In this document: one piece after another, positions 16,791 to 26,009 of the stretch
How the letters are laid out: every line of letters begins with the position of its first letter
Position numbering within the stretch: position 1 is the first letter of the stretch
DNA from: Gemmatimonadetes bacterium 13_1_20CM_4_69_16
GTDB lineage: Bacteria > Gemmatimonadota > Gemmatimonadetes > Gemmatimonadales > GWC2-71-9
Direction: 5' to 3'
Length of the DNA: 64,000 nucleotides
NCBI GenBank assembly: GCA_001919865.1
Contig: MNIR01000002.1
Span: forward strand, 16,256-80,255
Notes under the pieces: model-generated
Seen by the model: the letters and a program-made list of their open reading frames with translations, nothing else
Database searches by the model: none
Told to the model about the DNA's origin: nothing
Translations under genes and position numbers: made by a program

Positions 16791-18677
16791 TCATCCCGGC
16801 GGGCCGGCCGCGTCGAGAATCCGCTGCCGCTGACCCGGCGTAAGCATGTCGCGCTCCACTACCTCGCGGACGATCCCCGCCACAAACGCGTAGCCACGCG
16901 GCTCGGCGGTCAACCAGCGCTGCCACTCGAGCTCATCCAACGCCGCCGCCAGCGCGTCCGCATGGAGCGCCGAGCCGCGCTCGAGCGGGGACCTGGGCAC
17001 CCGACCGCCCAGGACCGCCGCCACCGCGAGCACACGCTGCGCTCCAGCGCTCAGGCGGCGGAATCCGATCCGGATCGCCGCCACCACCGCGTCGGGGAGG
17101 TCCCCCGGGAGCGTCTGGTCCAGCGTCCGAAACGGCTCCGGCCAGGCACCGGGCGAGTCACGCAGGTCGAGGCCCGCCGCCACCGCGCGCAGCAGCTCGA
17201 CCGCAAGCAGGGGGATACCCGCCGAATCGGTCGCGACGCGTCGAGTCACGCGGTCGAGCTCCACCTCGCTGTAGCCGGGGAGCGCCCAGCGCGCCAGGGC
17301 TCGCAACGCGTCGCTCGAGAGCGACTCAAGCGACACGACGGCGCCCAGGAGCTCCCGCCCGATCCGCACGCGCAGCGCATCGAGCTCGGCTCGCGGCGGC
17401 TGGGCCGTGACCGTCAAGAGCAGGAAGAGCGGTGACTGCGTGAGGTCGCGGGCGACGGCGCCGAGCGCGAGCAGCGACTCGCGGTCGAGCCATTGCGCGT
17501 CGTCCACCAGCACAACGAGCGGGTGCTCCTCCGCGACCGCGCGCAGCACTTCGCTGAGCGTCCGGCCGAGGGGCTCCGCCGGCGCGCCGCCGGCGCGGAG
17601 GGCGGCGAGGGCGGGCGGCGCCGCTCCGGCCACCCCGGGCGCCTCGAGCAACCCGCCCCGCGCGATGCCATGCAGCCCACTCCACGGTTCGTGCGAGTCC
17701 GCTTCGACCGCGCGCACCGCGACGGTCGCCGCACCTTCGAGCCGCGCGCGGTCCATCAGCTCTTCGGCGAGCCGCGTCTTCCCCGTCCCCGCGTCGCCTT
17801 CGAGGATCACAACCGCCGGGCAGCGCTTTCGCCGGCATGCGCCCCACACCTCCAGCATCCGCTCCAGCTCCGCGGCGCGTCCCACCAGCGGCGCCCGCTG
17901 CTGTGTCGCCGCCACCTCCTCCCCGGTAGCACGGCCTGGGGGAAGTCGCCACACCCGTTCCCGCCGGATCCGCTCCGCGAGGGCCTTCGTCTCGTCAGCC
18001 GGCTCGGTGCCCATTTCCGATGAGAGGTGAGCCGCAAATGCCTGGAACTGGGCGAGCGCGCCCGCCCGATCTCCGGCGAGGGCGCAGCAGCGCATGACCG
18101 CCTGCACGGCGCGATCGGAGTCGCGCGCGAGCCCGAGCGCCCGTTGCGCCACGGCGCGCGCGGGAGCGACACTCCCCGCCCGCAGGAGCTGTTCGACGCG
18201 CTGGATGAGCGCGTCCACCGAGCGCGCGCGCCAGAATGCCCGTTCGGCCGCGATCCAGTCGTCGAGCCCGGATGCGCCCCGCACGCCGAAGCCCTCGAGG
18301 AACTCTCCGCTCACCAGCGCGGCGGCCGCTTCGTAGTCCTGTCCCGCGACGAGCGCGTCGAGCCGATCGGTGTCGAGCTCCACCGCACCGGCGCCGAGTC
18401 GCACCTGGTTGCCGTCCGACTCGAGCCCCCCCTCGCCGAGGTAGCGGCGCAGTGTGCGCACCGCCTCGTTGAGCGAGTGGCGCGCGTCCTCCTCGGGCTT
18501 GTCAGCCCACAGCAGCCCGATCAGATGCTCCCGGGTGCGGGCGCGTTTCGGCGAGCGCGCGAGGTACACGAGGAGCGCGAGGTTCTTCCGCCACAACAGC
18601 GCGGGCGGCGCCCCGGCGCCGTTCACGCTCACATCCACCGGGCCCAGCGTGCGGCAGACGATCACGCAGCCTCGCAT
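16791..18677 (-). CDS. SARP/BTAD-type regulator fused to an AAA-type ATPase domain (second copy)
   Basis: I chose the ATG at 18677, which overlaps the kinase gene by 16 bp; a GTG at 18665 in a GTGA stop overlap is equally possible. About 628 residues, organised like the regulator at 4472-6370: winged helix (TLGPVDVSVNG, LLWRKNLALLVYLARSPK, LIGLLW), BTAD helices, Walker A EGDAGTGKTRL and Walker B VVLVDDAQWLD. Identity to the first copy is obvious throughout the N-terminus, so they are paralogues. Here the gene directly follows its Ser/Thr kinase gene on the same strand and is probably translated with it, which supports kinase-to-regulator signalling. Confidence 0.85.
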   Translation of the reverse strand: MRGCVIVCRTLGPVDVSVNGAGAPPALLWRKNLALLVYLARSPKRARTREHLIGLLWADKPEEDARHSLNEAVRTLRRYLGEGGLESDGNQVRLGAGAVELDTDRLDALVAGQDYEAAAALVSGEFLEGFGVRGASGLDDWIAAERAFWRARSVDALIQRVEQLLRAGSVAPARAVAQRALGLARDSDRAVQAVMRCCALAGDRAGALAQFQAFAAHLSSEMGTEPADETKALAERIRRERVWRLPPGRATGEEVAATQQRAPLVGRAAELERMLEVWGACRRKRCPAVVILEGDAGTGKTRLAEELMDRARLEGAATVAVRAVEADSHEPWSGLHGIARGGLLEAPGVAGAAPPALAALRAGGAPAEPLGRTLSEVLRAVAEEHPLVVLVDDAQWLDRESLLALGAVARDLTQSPLFLLLTVTAQPPRAELDALRVRIGRELLGAVVSLESLSSDALRALARWALPGYSEVELDRVTRRVATDSAGIPLLAVELLRAVAAGLDLRDSPGAWPEPFRTLDQTLPGDLPDAVVAAIRIGFRRLSAGAQRVLAVAAVLGGRVPRSPLERGSALHADALAAALDELEWQRWLTAEPRGYAFVAGIVREVVERDMLTPGQRQRILDAAGPPG

Positions 18678-21457
18678 CGCAGAGCCGCGAGCCGTTGAGC
18701 CGCGGTGTCGGCCCGCGCGCGGTAGCGCGGCTCGCCGTCGGCCCAGAGACGCGCAACCGTACGGTAGGCGCGGCACGCTTCCTCAGACGATCCGGGGGAG
18801 CGCTCGACCAACCGGGCCAGCCGCCACTCGGCGAGTGGGGCGAACGCCCAATCCACCTCCGCGGCCTGGGGATCTCCGGTCGGATAGCGAAACACATCTG
18901 AGTTCTCGTGCCAGATCAGCTCCGCGTGCCCGTTCGCGAGTTGCCCTGCTCGCTCAAACCACTCGGCTCGCGAGAGATGCAACACCGCGCGAAAGAAGGG
19001 GTCTTCCGTCCGTGCAGCGGGGACGCCGGCGAGGCCGTCGGTGGACGCGAGGGCCGCGCCGTACGCGCCGCGCCGAGCTAGGGCATCGGCCTCCAACAGC
19101 CCCGCCAAGATTGGGGGTGGCTGCTCGTCGGCCAGCCGCCCGCTCGGCGGCGGATCGGCGCGAGGGGAACGCACCCGGTCGAGCACAGCCACCATCCAGG
19201 CGGCGCGCCGCCGTCGGTCTGCGGGCCCCGGCCGCTCGAACTCATCTGCGAGGCGTGCCCGCACGCTCGGCAACTCGGCCGCCAGCCGGGCCGAATCCGC
19301 GTCGAACAGCAGCGTCGCGGCGTGCAACTCCTCGGCGAAAATCGCCAGCTCGGGAGAGCGACGAGCCAGCCGGCGAGCGAGGGCGATCGCCGTGTCGGGC
19401 CGTCCCAGGGCCACCAGGGCCAGCACCCGAGCGAGGCTCGCCGACCGCTCGAACCCCGGCTCGTGCAGCAGTCGCTCGGCAAACACCAGCTCCCCCTGAG
19501 GAACGCCAAAAGCCCCCAGGTACCGGGCCCCGGCGTCGAGCTGAGTGACTCCCACGCGCTTTGCCTGTCGCACGAGGCCGTCTGTCCGGCGCACGGCCTC
19601 GGCGCTCGGCAAGAACCGCCACGCGTACGCGAGCTCGACGAGGGCGAGGGTAGCGAACGAGGGCGGGTCGCTCGGGTTGCCGAGCCGCTCTCGGCCCGCG
19701 AGGGCCGCCGTGGCGCGGGCCGAGTCCCCTTCGACGATGTGAACCCACGCGAGATGCTCCAGCGCGGGACCGAAAGCCGGCTGGAACTTGAGGACATCCT
19801 CGAACGGTGCCAGTGCCTCGCGCCGCGAGCGCCCCACCAGCGGCCCGCGGTGCAGCAGCTCGTCACCGCGCCGGAATTGGCCGAACAGGAAGTCTCTCCA
19901 GCGCCGCGTCAGCCCGTCGAGCGAGTCCAGGCGCGCCGCGAGCGGCAGCTGTTGCGCGCGTATCAATCGCTGGTAAGGAAGCGGGAACGCGTCGACATGG
20001 GCGAGGTAGTGATTGTCGCGCGGGTCGTCCTCAAGGTCGAGCCACCGACCCACCTCCGCGTGGCGGAGGTAGCAGAGCCAACAGGTCGAGTCGATAGCGC
20101 TGGCGGCAGCGTAGGCCGCGCGGGCCTCGGCCCAGCGGGCTTCCGCGAACAACCGCTCCGCTCTACGGAAGGCGAGGAGCCCTGGCTGTGTCTTGGGCAG
20201 CACCGCCGCTGGCAGCGAGCGATCGAGCAGTTTGGGAGTCCCCAGCATCGACCCGAACACACGATCGGCCAGGTCCGCGATCAACACGGGCCATTGTTCC
20301 GCACGCCCCCGCACGTCGATCGTGTCCAGTCCCGGCACTGCGCTCGCCACGCGAAGTCGCACGCCGCCGCCGCTCTGCTCGATGTCCACCGCGAGATGCG
20401 ACGCGCGATGGAAGTACCGCGCGAATCCGGAGCCGCAGTCGGCCGACAGCGCGGGGTAGCGGTCGAGGTCCCGGGCCAGTCCGCACGCGACGGAATCGGC
20501 GAGCCAGGGCGCCAGCCCCGGTATCGAGCTCGCCGCCCCGACCTCCAGTCGCACCGTCGTGGGCGGCGCCGTCCACAAGACCACGATCGCCATCCCCGCC
20601 AAGGTACAGCCCACCGCCACGCCGATCGTGTTGCGCCGATACCGCCAGACGCGCGTGCGCCACAGCGCGTGGCGGAACGACGCAGCGTCAGGCCACCGGT
20701 CCGCGGGATCCCGCTCGAGGGCCAGCCGCAGCACGCGCGCGACGTGGCCCGGCACGCCCTGCCACACGCGGTGCGATCCCTCCCGCTGCGCCTCGAACCA
20801 GTGCCGACCGGTGAACGCCTCGTAGATGACCATCCCCGCGGCGTACAGATCCGTCCGCTCGGTGACCTCGTCGCCCGCTGCCTGCTCGGGGGGCATGTAG
20901 TCCAGCGTGCCGATGACGGTCCCCGGCTGCGTGACCGGAAGCGCGTCGTCAGCGCCACGCCCCGCGGTGGCCTGCCGCTTCGCTATTCCGAAGTCCACCA
21001 GCACAGCACGCTCACCCACCAGGAACACGTTCGCGGGCTTGACGTCCCGATGCACGACTCCGCGGCGATGGGCGGCCTCGAGCGCGTCGAGCAGGTCCCG
21101 GCCGAGCTTCAAGGCGCGTGCGGGGGGGAGCGGGCCCCTCACCAGCCCATCCGCCACCGTCTCGCCCACGAGGAAGTCCATCACGTAATACGGCATCCCC
21201 TCCGCCTCATCGGCGTCGTGGATCGGGACGATGTTCGGATGGCTGAAGCTTGCGAGGGTCTGAGCTTCCTGCCGGAAGCGCTCCGCCGCTTGTGCCGTGT
21301 AGAGTTCCGGACGGATGATCTTGACCGCCACCAGCCGGTCCAGGGCGCGCTGCCGGGCGAGAAACACCGTCCCCATGCCGCCGCTCGCGAGCACGCGTTC
21401 GACGTCATAGCCCTTCGGCGCCAGAGCGGCGCGCACCCGCTCCAACCACGTTGTCAT
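18662..21457 (-). CDS. Membrane Ser/Thr protein kinase with TPR-like C-terminal half (second copy)
   Basis: 931 residues. The kinase domain (about 18-270) has ASGGMGTVF as glycine loop, Lys in VAVKIIRPE, VHRDVKPANVFL near 134, DFGIAKRQ near 155 and GTLDYMPPEQ. A single span at about 273-295 (NTIGVAVGCTLAGMAIVVLW) separates it from a roughly 630-residue Ala/Leu/Arg-rich helical region likely to be TPR-like. All catalytic residues are intact. The next gene, a SARP-ATPase regulator, starts inside its last codons, making a kinase-regulator operon that parallels the divergent pair at 4472-9205. Confidence 0.9.
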   Translation of the reverse strand: MTTWLERVRAALAPKGYDVERVLASGGMGTVFLARQRALDRLVAVKIIRPELYTAQAAERFRQEAQTLASFSHPNIVPIHDADEAEGMPYYVMDFLVGETVADGLVRGPLPPARALKLGRDLLDALEAAHRRGVVHRDVKPANVFLVGERAVLVDFGIAKRQATAGRGADDALPVTQPGTVIGTLDYMPPEQAAGDEVTERTDLYAAGMVIYEAFTGRHWFEAQREGSHRVWQGVPGHVARVLRLALERDPADRWPDAASFRHALWRTRVWRYRRNTIGVAVGCTLAGMAIVVLWTAPPTTVRLEVGAASSIPGLAPWLADSVACGLARDLDRYPALSADCGSGFARYFHRASHLAVDIEQSGGGVRLRVASAVPGLDTIDVRGRAEQWPVLIADLADRVFGSMLGTPKLLDRSLPAAVLPKTQPGLLAFRRAERLFAEARWAEARAAYAAASAIDSTCWLCYLRHAEVGRWLDLEDDPRDNHYLAHVDAFPLPYQRLIRAQQLPLAARLDSLDGLTRRWRDFLFGQFRRGDELLHRGPLVGRSRREALAPFEDVLKFQPAFGPALEHLAWVHIVEGDSARATAALAGRERLGNPSDPPSFATLALVELAYAWRFLPSAEAVRRTDGLVRQAKRVGVTQLDAGARYLGAFGVPQGELVFAERLLHEPGFERSASLARVLALVALGRPDTAIALARRLARRSPELAIFAEELHAATLLFDADSARLAAELPSVRARLADEFERPGPADRRRRAAWMVAVLDRVRSPRADPPPSGRLADEQPPPILAGLLEADALARRGAYGAALASTDGLAGVPAARTEDPFFRAVLHLSRAEWFERAGQLANGHAELIWHENSDVFRYPTGDPQAAEVDWAFAPLAEWRLARLVERSPGSSEEACRAYRTVARLWADGEPRYRARADTAAQRLAALRCEAA

Positions 21458-21506
21458 AGGAAAGCGACCCGCCGGTGAACATCCCGGGCCGCGGCTGGAA
21501 AGTCAA

Positions 21507-21539
21507 ACGGCCCCGGAGCGCATCCCCCCCCGGGGCCGT
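21507..21539 (-). terminator. Terminator-like hairpin after the cupredoxin gene
   Basis: A perfect 10-bp inverted repeat (ACGGCCCCGG at 21507-21516, CCGGGGCCGT at 21530-21539) with a 13-nt loop lies 28 bp beyond the cupredoxin stop. Only a short T-rich stretch (TTTGACTTT) follows on the minus strand, so it is a strong hairpin but a weak textbook terminator. It separates the cupredoxin gene from the kinase operon. Confidence 0.6.
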
Positions 21540-21566
21540 ACGGACTCGGCTGGTCGGGCCGGCGGC

Positions 21567-22049
21567 TTACTGCACCGTGATCGTGATGTGCATCCCCAAC
21601 GCGACGTGTGGCATACAGTAGCCCTTGTAGACACCCGCCGGAGCGCCGGCGAACGACACGTCGTACTTCTCGTTCGGCTGCGTGAGGAACGGCCCGGTGA
21701 GATCGCCCATCGGATTCGGCATCCCCTTCTTCAGCGCGTCGGCTGCGCCCTTGGGAATCGAGTCGCCGTAGAAGGCGACGTTGTGCGGGCCGCCCGACAC
21801 GTTGATGAACCGCACCGTGGTGCCGGTCTTGAGGGCCAGCGTGGCCGGCTCGAACGCGGCCTTGGTGGTCCCGTTGCCGGTCATCTTCACCTCGACGACG
21901 ACCGCCGCCGTCGTAGGTGCCGCGGGCGCCGCTGCGGCGTTCGCCGTCGCGGGAACGGCGGCCGCCGCCTGAGACGCGTCCGGCTTGCTCCCGCCACCAC
22001 AGGCGACGGCGCCGAGGGCGAGAAGAGTGGTGAGCGCAGTCAACCGCAT
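21567..22049 (-). CDS. Cupredoxin (plastocyanin-like) lipoprotein
   Basis: 160 residues: a lipoprotein signal with lipobox GAVACGGG (Cys 17), an Ala/Pro-rich linker to about residue 48, then a single cupredoxin domain. The type I copper ligands are visible as His in GPHNVAF and Cys, His and Met in GYCMPHVALGM at the C-terminus. It would be a small periplasmic, lipid-anchored electron carrier. It is divergent from a rhodanese-MBL enzyme gene across 138 bp that contain a palindrome, and is followed by a hairpin, so it is probably monocistronic. Confidence 0.88.
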   Translation of the reverse strand: MRLTALTTLLALGAVACGGGSKPDASQAAAAVPATANAAAAPAAPTTAAVVVEVKMTGNGTTKAAFEPATLALKTGTTVRFINVSGGPHNVAFYGDSIPKGAADALKKGMPNPMGDLTGPFLTQPNEKYDVSFAGAPAGVYKGYCMPHVALGMHITITVQ

Positions 22050-22087
22050 TGCTGATGTCCTCCGATACGTTGGCTGAATAATCGTTT

Positions 22088-22101
22088 GTGAACGGGTTCA
22101 C
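22088..22101. promoter_or_regulatory. Palindromic operator candidate between divergent cupredoxin and rhodanese genes
   Basis: GTGAAC-gg-GTTCAC is a 14-bp inverted repeat placed 39 bp from the cupredoxin start and 87 bp from the rhodanese-MBL start. A symmetrical site in a divergent promoter is typical of a dimeric repressor or activator that could control both genes. No regulator gene is adjacent, so the binding protein is unknown. Confidence 0.45.
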
Positions 22102-22187
22102 GATAACCCAGCAGCCCCCAAAACGGGAGACCTGGAAAGCCGCGGTGGCGGTTGCATTTTCGCACGCCCCCAACGACACTCATCCGC

Positions 22188-23339
22188 ATGTCGAGCGCTT
22201 CCGTTCCTCAGATCTCGCCCGAGCAGCTCGCCCAGAGCCTCGAGCGCGGCGACCGCGTGCAGCTGCTCGATATCCGCGCCGCAGAGCGAGTGGCGCAAGG
22301 CGCCGTACGCTTCGGGTCGACGCTCGACTTCCGCGCCCTCCCCGCCTCCCAGATGTACGAACTGCGGGACCTCGAGCCCCTCCGGCTGGACCCGCGCCAC
22401 CCAGTCGCGGTGATCTGCGGACATGGTAACTCGAGCAAGCGAGCCACCTCGTTCCTGCGCGCGAAGGGATTCGAGGCCTACTCGATGACTGGCGGAATGG
22501 CGGCGTGGGAAACGGTCTATCTGCCTCGCTTCCTCACCCCCACGCCGTCCCTGCAGCACGTGGTCCAGCTCGACCGGGTGGGCAAGGGCGCGCTGTCCTA
22601 CGTACTGGTCAGCGAGGGCGACGCCGTCGTCGTAGACCCCGGTCGCCACCTGGAGCGCTACGACGCGTTACTCCAGCAGCTCGGCGCCGCGCCCGCCGCC
22701 GTGGTTGACACGCACATGCACGCCGATTACCTGAGCGGCGCACGCGCGGCCGCCGCGCGGTGGCAGGTGCCCTACTTCCTCCATCTCGATGACGCTCGCT
22801 CGCCGTACGACGGGACCGAGGGTCGCTTCGCGTATCGGCCGGTCGCGGAAGGCGACACGATCGCGTTCGGGCGCGCCGCGCTGCGCGTCGAGCACGTGCC
22901 CGGGCACACGCTGGGGAGCATCGCGTTGATCGCGGACGAGTCGCTCGCGCTCACCGGGGACTTCCTGTTCGTGCACTCGGTGGGCCGGCCGGACCTGGGT
23001 GGCAAGCGGGACGCCTGGGCGCGGCTCCTGTGGCACAGCCTCGTCCGGGTGCGGCGCGAGTGGCCGGGCGACCGCCTCGTGCTGCCCGCGCACTACGCCG
23101 GTGAGCCGGAGCGCCGCGCCGACCGCAGCGTCGCCGTGCGGTTTGACGTGCTCACCGCCCTCAACCCAGCGGCCGCCGTCACACAAGAGCCGCTGTTCCT
23201 CGACTGGGTGGCTGGCAACACGCCAGCGCCCCCGGAGAGCTACCGGATGATCAAGCTGGCGAATCTGGGACTGTTGGACGTGGCGGAGACGGACGCCGAG
23301 GCTTTGGAGTTCGGACCCAATCAGTGCGCGGTGCAATAG
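22188..23339 (+). CDS. Rhodanese domain fused to an MBL-fold persulfide-dioxygenase-like domain
   Basis: I chose the ATG at 22188 (MSSASVPQIS), giving 383 residues; an in-frame ATG at 22152 adds an unconvincing leader. Residues about 8-110 are a rhodanese domain with active-site Cys in VICGHGNSSKR. Residues about 120-340 are a metallo-beta-lactamase fold: THMHADYLSG, GHTLGS, LTGDFLFV and PAHY. In ETHE1-type persulfide dioxygenases the first motif is HxHADH; here the last His is Tyr, a variant I believe occurs in part of this group. The order rhodanese then MBL is the reverse of the common fusion. Likely role: sulfane-sulfur or persulfide metabolism in the cytoplasm. Confidence 0.8.
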   Translation: MSSASVPQISPEQLAQSLERGDRVQLLDIRAAERVAQGAVRFGSTLDFRALPASQMYELRDLEPLRLDPRHPVAVICGHGNSSKRATSFLRAKGFEAYSMTGGMAAWETVYLPRFLTPTPSLQHVVQLDRVGKGALSYVLVSEGDAVVVDPGRHLERYDALLQQLGAAPAAVVDTHMHADYLSGARAAAARWQVPYFLHLDDARSPYDGTEGRFAYRPVAEGDTIAFGRAALRVEHVPGHTLGSIALIADESLALTGDFLFVHSVGRPDLGGKRDAWARLLWHSLVRVRREWPGDRLVLPAHYAGEPERRADRSVAVRFDVLTALNPAAAVTQEPLFLDWVAGNTPAPPESYRMIKLANLGLLDVAETDAEALEFGPNQCAVQ

Positions 23340-23358
23340 ACATCAGACGTCAGACATC

Positions 23359-23691
23359 TCACTCCACCGGCGCCTGTAACACCACGTAGCTCCAGTCCGC
23401 CCCCCCCAGCGTCTGGAAGCCATACGGCACGCCGGCCGGAATGTGGACCAGGTCGTTCGCCGCCACTTCGATGCGGTCGCCGTCCAGCAGCATCACCCCG
23501 CGGCCCGCCAGCGTGAAGATAAGGACTCCTGTGTCCTCCACGGAGATCGGTACCACGGCACCCGCCTGCATGACCGTGTGCTCGAAGCGGAGCCCCGCCA
23601 GCATACCGGGGAGATTGAGAACGGTGTGGCGGCGCAGGTCTTCGACCGTCGTCGGGAGCTTGGTGAGGCGGCGGTAAGTGTAGCGCGGCAC
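23359..23691 (-). CDS. Small cupin-domain protein
   Basis: A GTG start at 23691 (preceded by GGGA) gives 110 residues beginning VPRYTYRRLTK. An open frame continues to 24069 but lies antisense to the VIT/vWA gene and does not look coding. The body is a single cupin barrel: EHTVMQAGAVVPISVEDTG, LAGRGVMLLDGDRIEV, NDLVHIPAGVPYGFQTLG. The metal-binding His set is incomplete (one His in the first motif, one in HIPAG), so it may bind a ligand rather than catalyse. It is convergent with the rhodanese-MBL gene and divergent from the VIT/vWA gene. Confidence 0.7.
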   Translation of the reverse strand: MPRYTYRRLTKLPTTVEDLRRHTVLNLPGMLAGLRFEHTVMQAGAVVPISVEDTGVLIFTLAGRGVMLLDGDRIEVAANDLVHIPAGVPYGFQTLGGADWSYVVLQAPVE

Positions 23692-23863
23692 GAGTTCCCG
23701 TCCCCTAGGGCGCTGCGATCTTACGGCCGATGGCGGGCGCGCTCCAAGATGGGTGCGGGCCTCCCCTCGCCGCAACCCCTTGGCGCGATGAGTGCTAGTG
23801 CGCTTGTGCAACCCGTTCCAGGTCAAGCGTCTCTCATGGCGTCTCTCACAGGAACCGGTCGCC

Positions 23864-26005
23864 ATGCTGTCCCCGAAGCGTCTGCTGGTGCTGTCCGCCG
23901 CCTTCCTCTTGATCGCGCCGGAGCTACGGGCGCAAGGCTGGATCGAGCCGATCCGGCCGTTCCCCCGCGGGGCCATCCAGAAAGTGCGCAGCGCCGTCCA
24001 AGTCGCGGTGACGGGGCGCTTCGCCCGCGTGACGGTAGAGGAATGGTTCCGCAACACCGGCCCGGTCATGGATGAAGCAAGCTACCTGTATCCCCTGCCG
24101 GGCGAGACCGTGTTCAGCGAGTTCTCCCTGTGGCAGGGAGACCGCGAGCTCAAAGGTGAGCCGATGGACGCAGCGCAGGCGCGCGCGATCTACGAGGAGA
24201 TCGTGCGACGCAAACGCGACCCCGCCCTGATCGAACTGGCGGGCCACGGGCTGCTGCGGGCACGCGTGTTCCCCATCACCCCCGGCGAAACGCGCAAGAT
24301 CACGCTGCGCTACACGCAGATCCTCGAGCGAACGGGAGACGCGTTGCGCTTCCGCTATGCCGCCGGCACCGCGGCCGCCTCACTCAGCTTTCGGCTTCAG
24401 GTGGACAGCGCCGCCCGCGTCGGTGATCCCTACTCGCCCACGCATCGGCTGACCGTGAACCGGAGCGGCGATCGCCTCGAGCTGGCCCTGGCCGACACCA
24501 CCGGCAGCGGCGACCTCGAGCTGTTACTGCCGCTCACGCGCGGGCTGGTCGGGATGTCGCTCCTCACCCATCAACCGGTCGGCGAGGACGGGTTCTTCAT
24601 GCTGCTGCTCGCGCCGGGTCGCGCCGCCGCGGCCGAGCGCCTGCGGCGCGATGTCGTCGCGGTGCTCGACGTGTCGGGCTCGATGTCGGGTGACAAACTC
24701 GACCAGGCGAAGGCGGCGCTCGTGCAGCTGCTCGGGACGGTGCGCAGCGGGGACCGGTTCCGCGTGGTCACGTTCGCGAGCGGCGTGCACCGCTACGCCG
24801 CGGGGTGGACCGAGGTGTCGGCCGACAACATCCGCGCCGCCCAGGACTGGGTGCGCCGCGTCGACACCGACGGCGGCACCAACATCGCGGGCGCGCTGAC
24901 CGAGGCGCTCGCCGAACCGCCGGGGGAGGGCGCCCTCGGCGTGGTCGTGTTTCTCACGGACGGAATGCCCACGGTGGGGGAGACCGATCCGGAACGGATC
25001 GCGGAGCAGGCGGACCACGGCCGCGGGGCGTTTCGGGTCTTTGCCTTCGGAATCGGGTACGACGTGAACACGTACTTGCTGGACCGGCTGACCGACCGCG
25101 CCCGCGGCGTCACCGAATACATCCGACCGGGAGGAGACATCGAGCAAGCGGTGGGGTCGCTCGCCACGAAGATCTCGAGCCCCGTGCTCACCGATCTCGC
25201 CCTGCGGGGCGACGGCGTCGAGCTGTACGACCTGCAGCCGGAGCGCCTGCCCGACCTGTTCGCGGGCGAGGAGCTGGTGATCTTCGGACGTCATCGGGGA
25301 GGCGGCAGCGGGGAACGGGTCGTGACGGTCACCGGACGGCGCAACGGCCACGAAGAGCGGTTCACCACCGAAGCTCGCTTCGGCGGCGAGGGGTCGGGCA
25401 ACGATTACGTCCCCCAACTGTGGGCCGCGCGCAAAGCAGGCGCGCTGTCGCGTGAGATCCGGCTCCATGGGGCGAACCCCGAAGTCGTGGGCGAGCTGAA
25501 GCGTCTGGCACTGCGGTACGGCATCCTCACCGAGTACACCTCCTATCTCGTGCAGGAGCCGAACCAGGTCGTGGTTCGACCGATGCTCCTACAGGCGCCA
25601 GCCCCGCAGGACCAGGCGGGCGCCGAAGCGGTACGCCGCTCGCGCGCAGAGAAGGCGCTCGTCGGCTCGGCGCAGCTGAGCGCGGTGACCGTGAGCGATG
25701 GCGCCGAGGTCGACGCCTCGAGCGCCAGCCGCTCGCAGCGGATCGGCGGGCGCGTCTTCGTGTGGCGTGACAGCACCTGGACGGATATCGCGCACGGCGA
25801 CTCGCTTCGCGTGGTGCGGGTCGCGGCGTTCAGCGATGCGTACTTCGCGTTGCTGCGGGCTCTGCCGGAGCTCAGGAAGGCGGCAACGCTGGAACCGGCC
25901 GTCCTGGTGGCCGGACGGCACGTGAGCATCAAGATTGAGGCTGTGGGAAGGACCACCTGGCAGGACGGCGAGCTGGCGACGCTGGTCCGCGACTTCCGGT
26001 CGTGA
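23864..26005 (+). CDS. Secreted VIT domain / von Willebrand factor A domain protein
   Basis: The ATG at 23864, with AGGA 12 bp before it, begins a 713-residue protein with a clear signal peptide (LLVLSAAFLLIAPELRAQ). Residues about 40-165 form a VIT (vault / inter-alpha-trypsin) domain: VEEWFRNTGPVMDEASYLYPLP and AQARAIYEEIVRRKRDPALIE. A vWA domain follows at about 262-440 with the metal-ion MIDAS motif DVSGSMSGDK and FLTDGMPT. The C-terminal region contains LKRLALRYGILTEYTSYLV, shared by bacterial VIT-vWA proteins. A metal-dependent adhesion or surveillance role in the periplasm is inferred. An ECF sigma factor gene starts 4 bp after the stop. Confidence 0.88.
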   Translation: MLSPKRLLVLSAAFLLIAPELRAQGWIEPIRPFPRGAIQKVRSAVQVAVTGRFARVTVEEWFRNTGPVMDEASYLYPLPGETVFSEFSLWQGDRELKGEPMDAAQARAIYEEIVRRKRDPALIELAGHGLLRARVFPITPGETRKITLRYTQILERTGDALRFRYAAGTAAASLSFRLQVDSAARVGDPYSPTHRLTVNRSGDRLELALADTTGSGDLELLLPLTRGLVGMSLLTHQPVGEDGFFMLLLAPGRAAAAERLRRDVVAVLDVSGSMSGDKLDQAKAALVQLLGTVRSGDRFRVVTFASGVHRYAAGWTEVSADNIRAAQDWVRRVDTDGGTNIAGALTEALAEPPGEGALGVVVFLTDGMPTVGETDPERIAEQADHGRGAFRVFAFGIGYDVNTYLLDRLTDRARGVTEYIRPGGDIEQAVGSLATKISSPVLTDLALRGDGVELYDLQPERLPDLFAGEELVIFGRHRGGGSGERVVTVTGRRNGHEERFTTEARFGGEGSGNDYVPQLWAARKAGALSREIRLHGANPEVVGELKRLALRYGILTEYTSYLVQEPNQVVVRPMLLQAPAPQDQAGAEAVRRSRAEKALVGSAQLSAVTVSDGAEVDASSASRSQRIGGRVFVWRDSTWTDIAHGDSLRVVRVAAFSDAYFALLRALPELRKAATLEPAVLVAGRHVSIKIEAVGRTTWQDGELATLVRDFRS

Positions 26006-26009
26006 CAGT

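Noticed and set aside
23692..24069. Cupin frame reaching 24069
   Set aside because: The part beyond 23691 is antisense to the VIT/vWA gene and not cupin-like.
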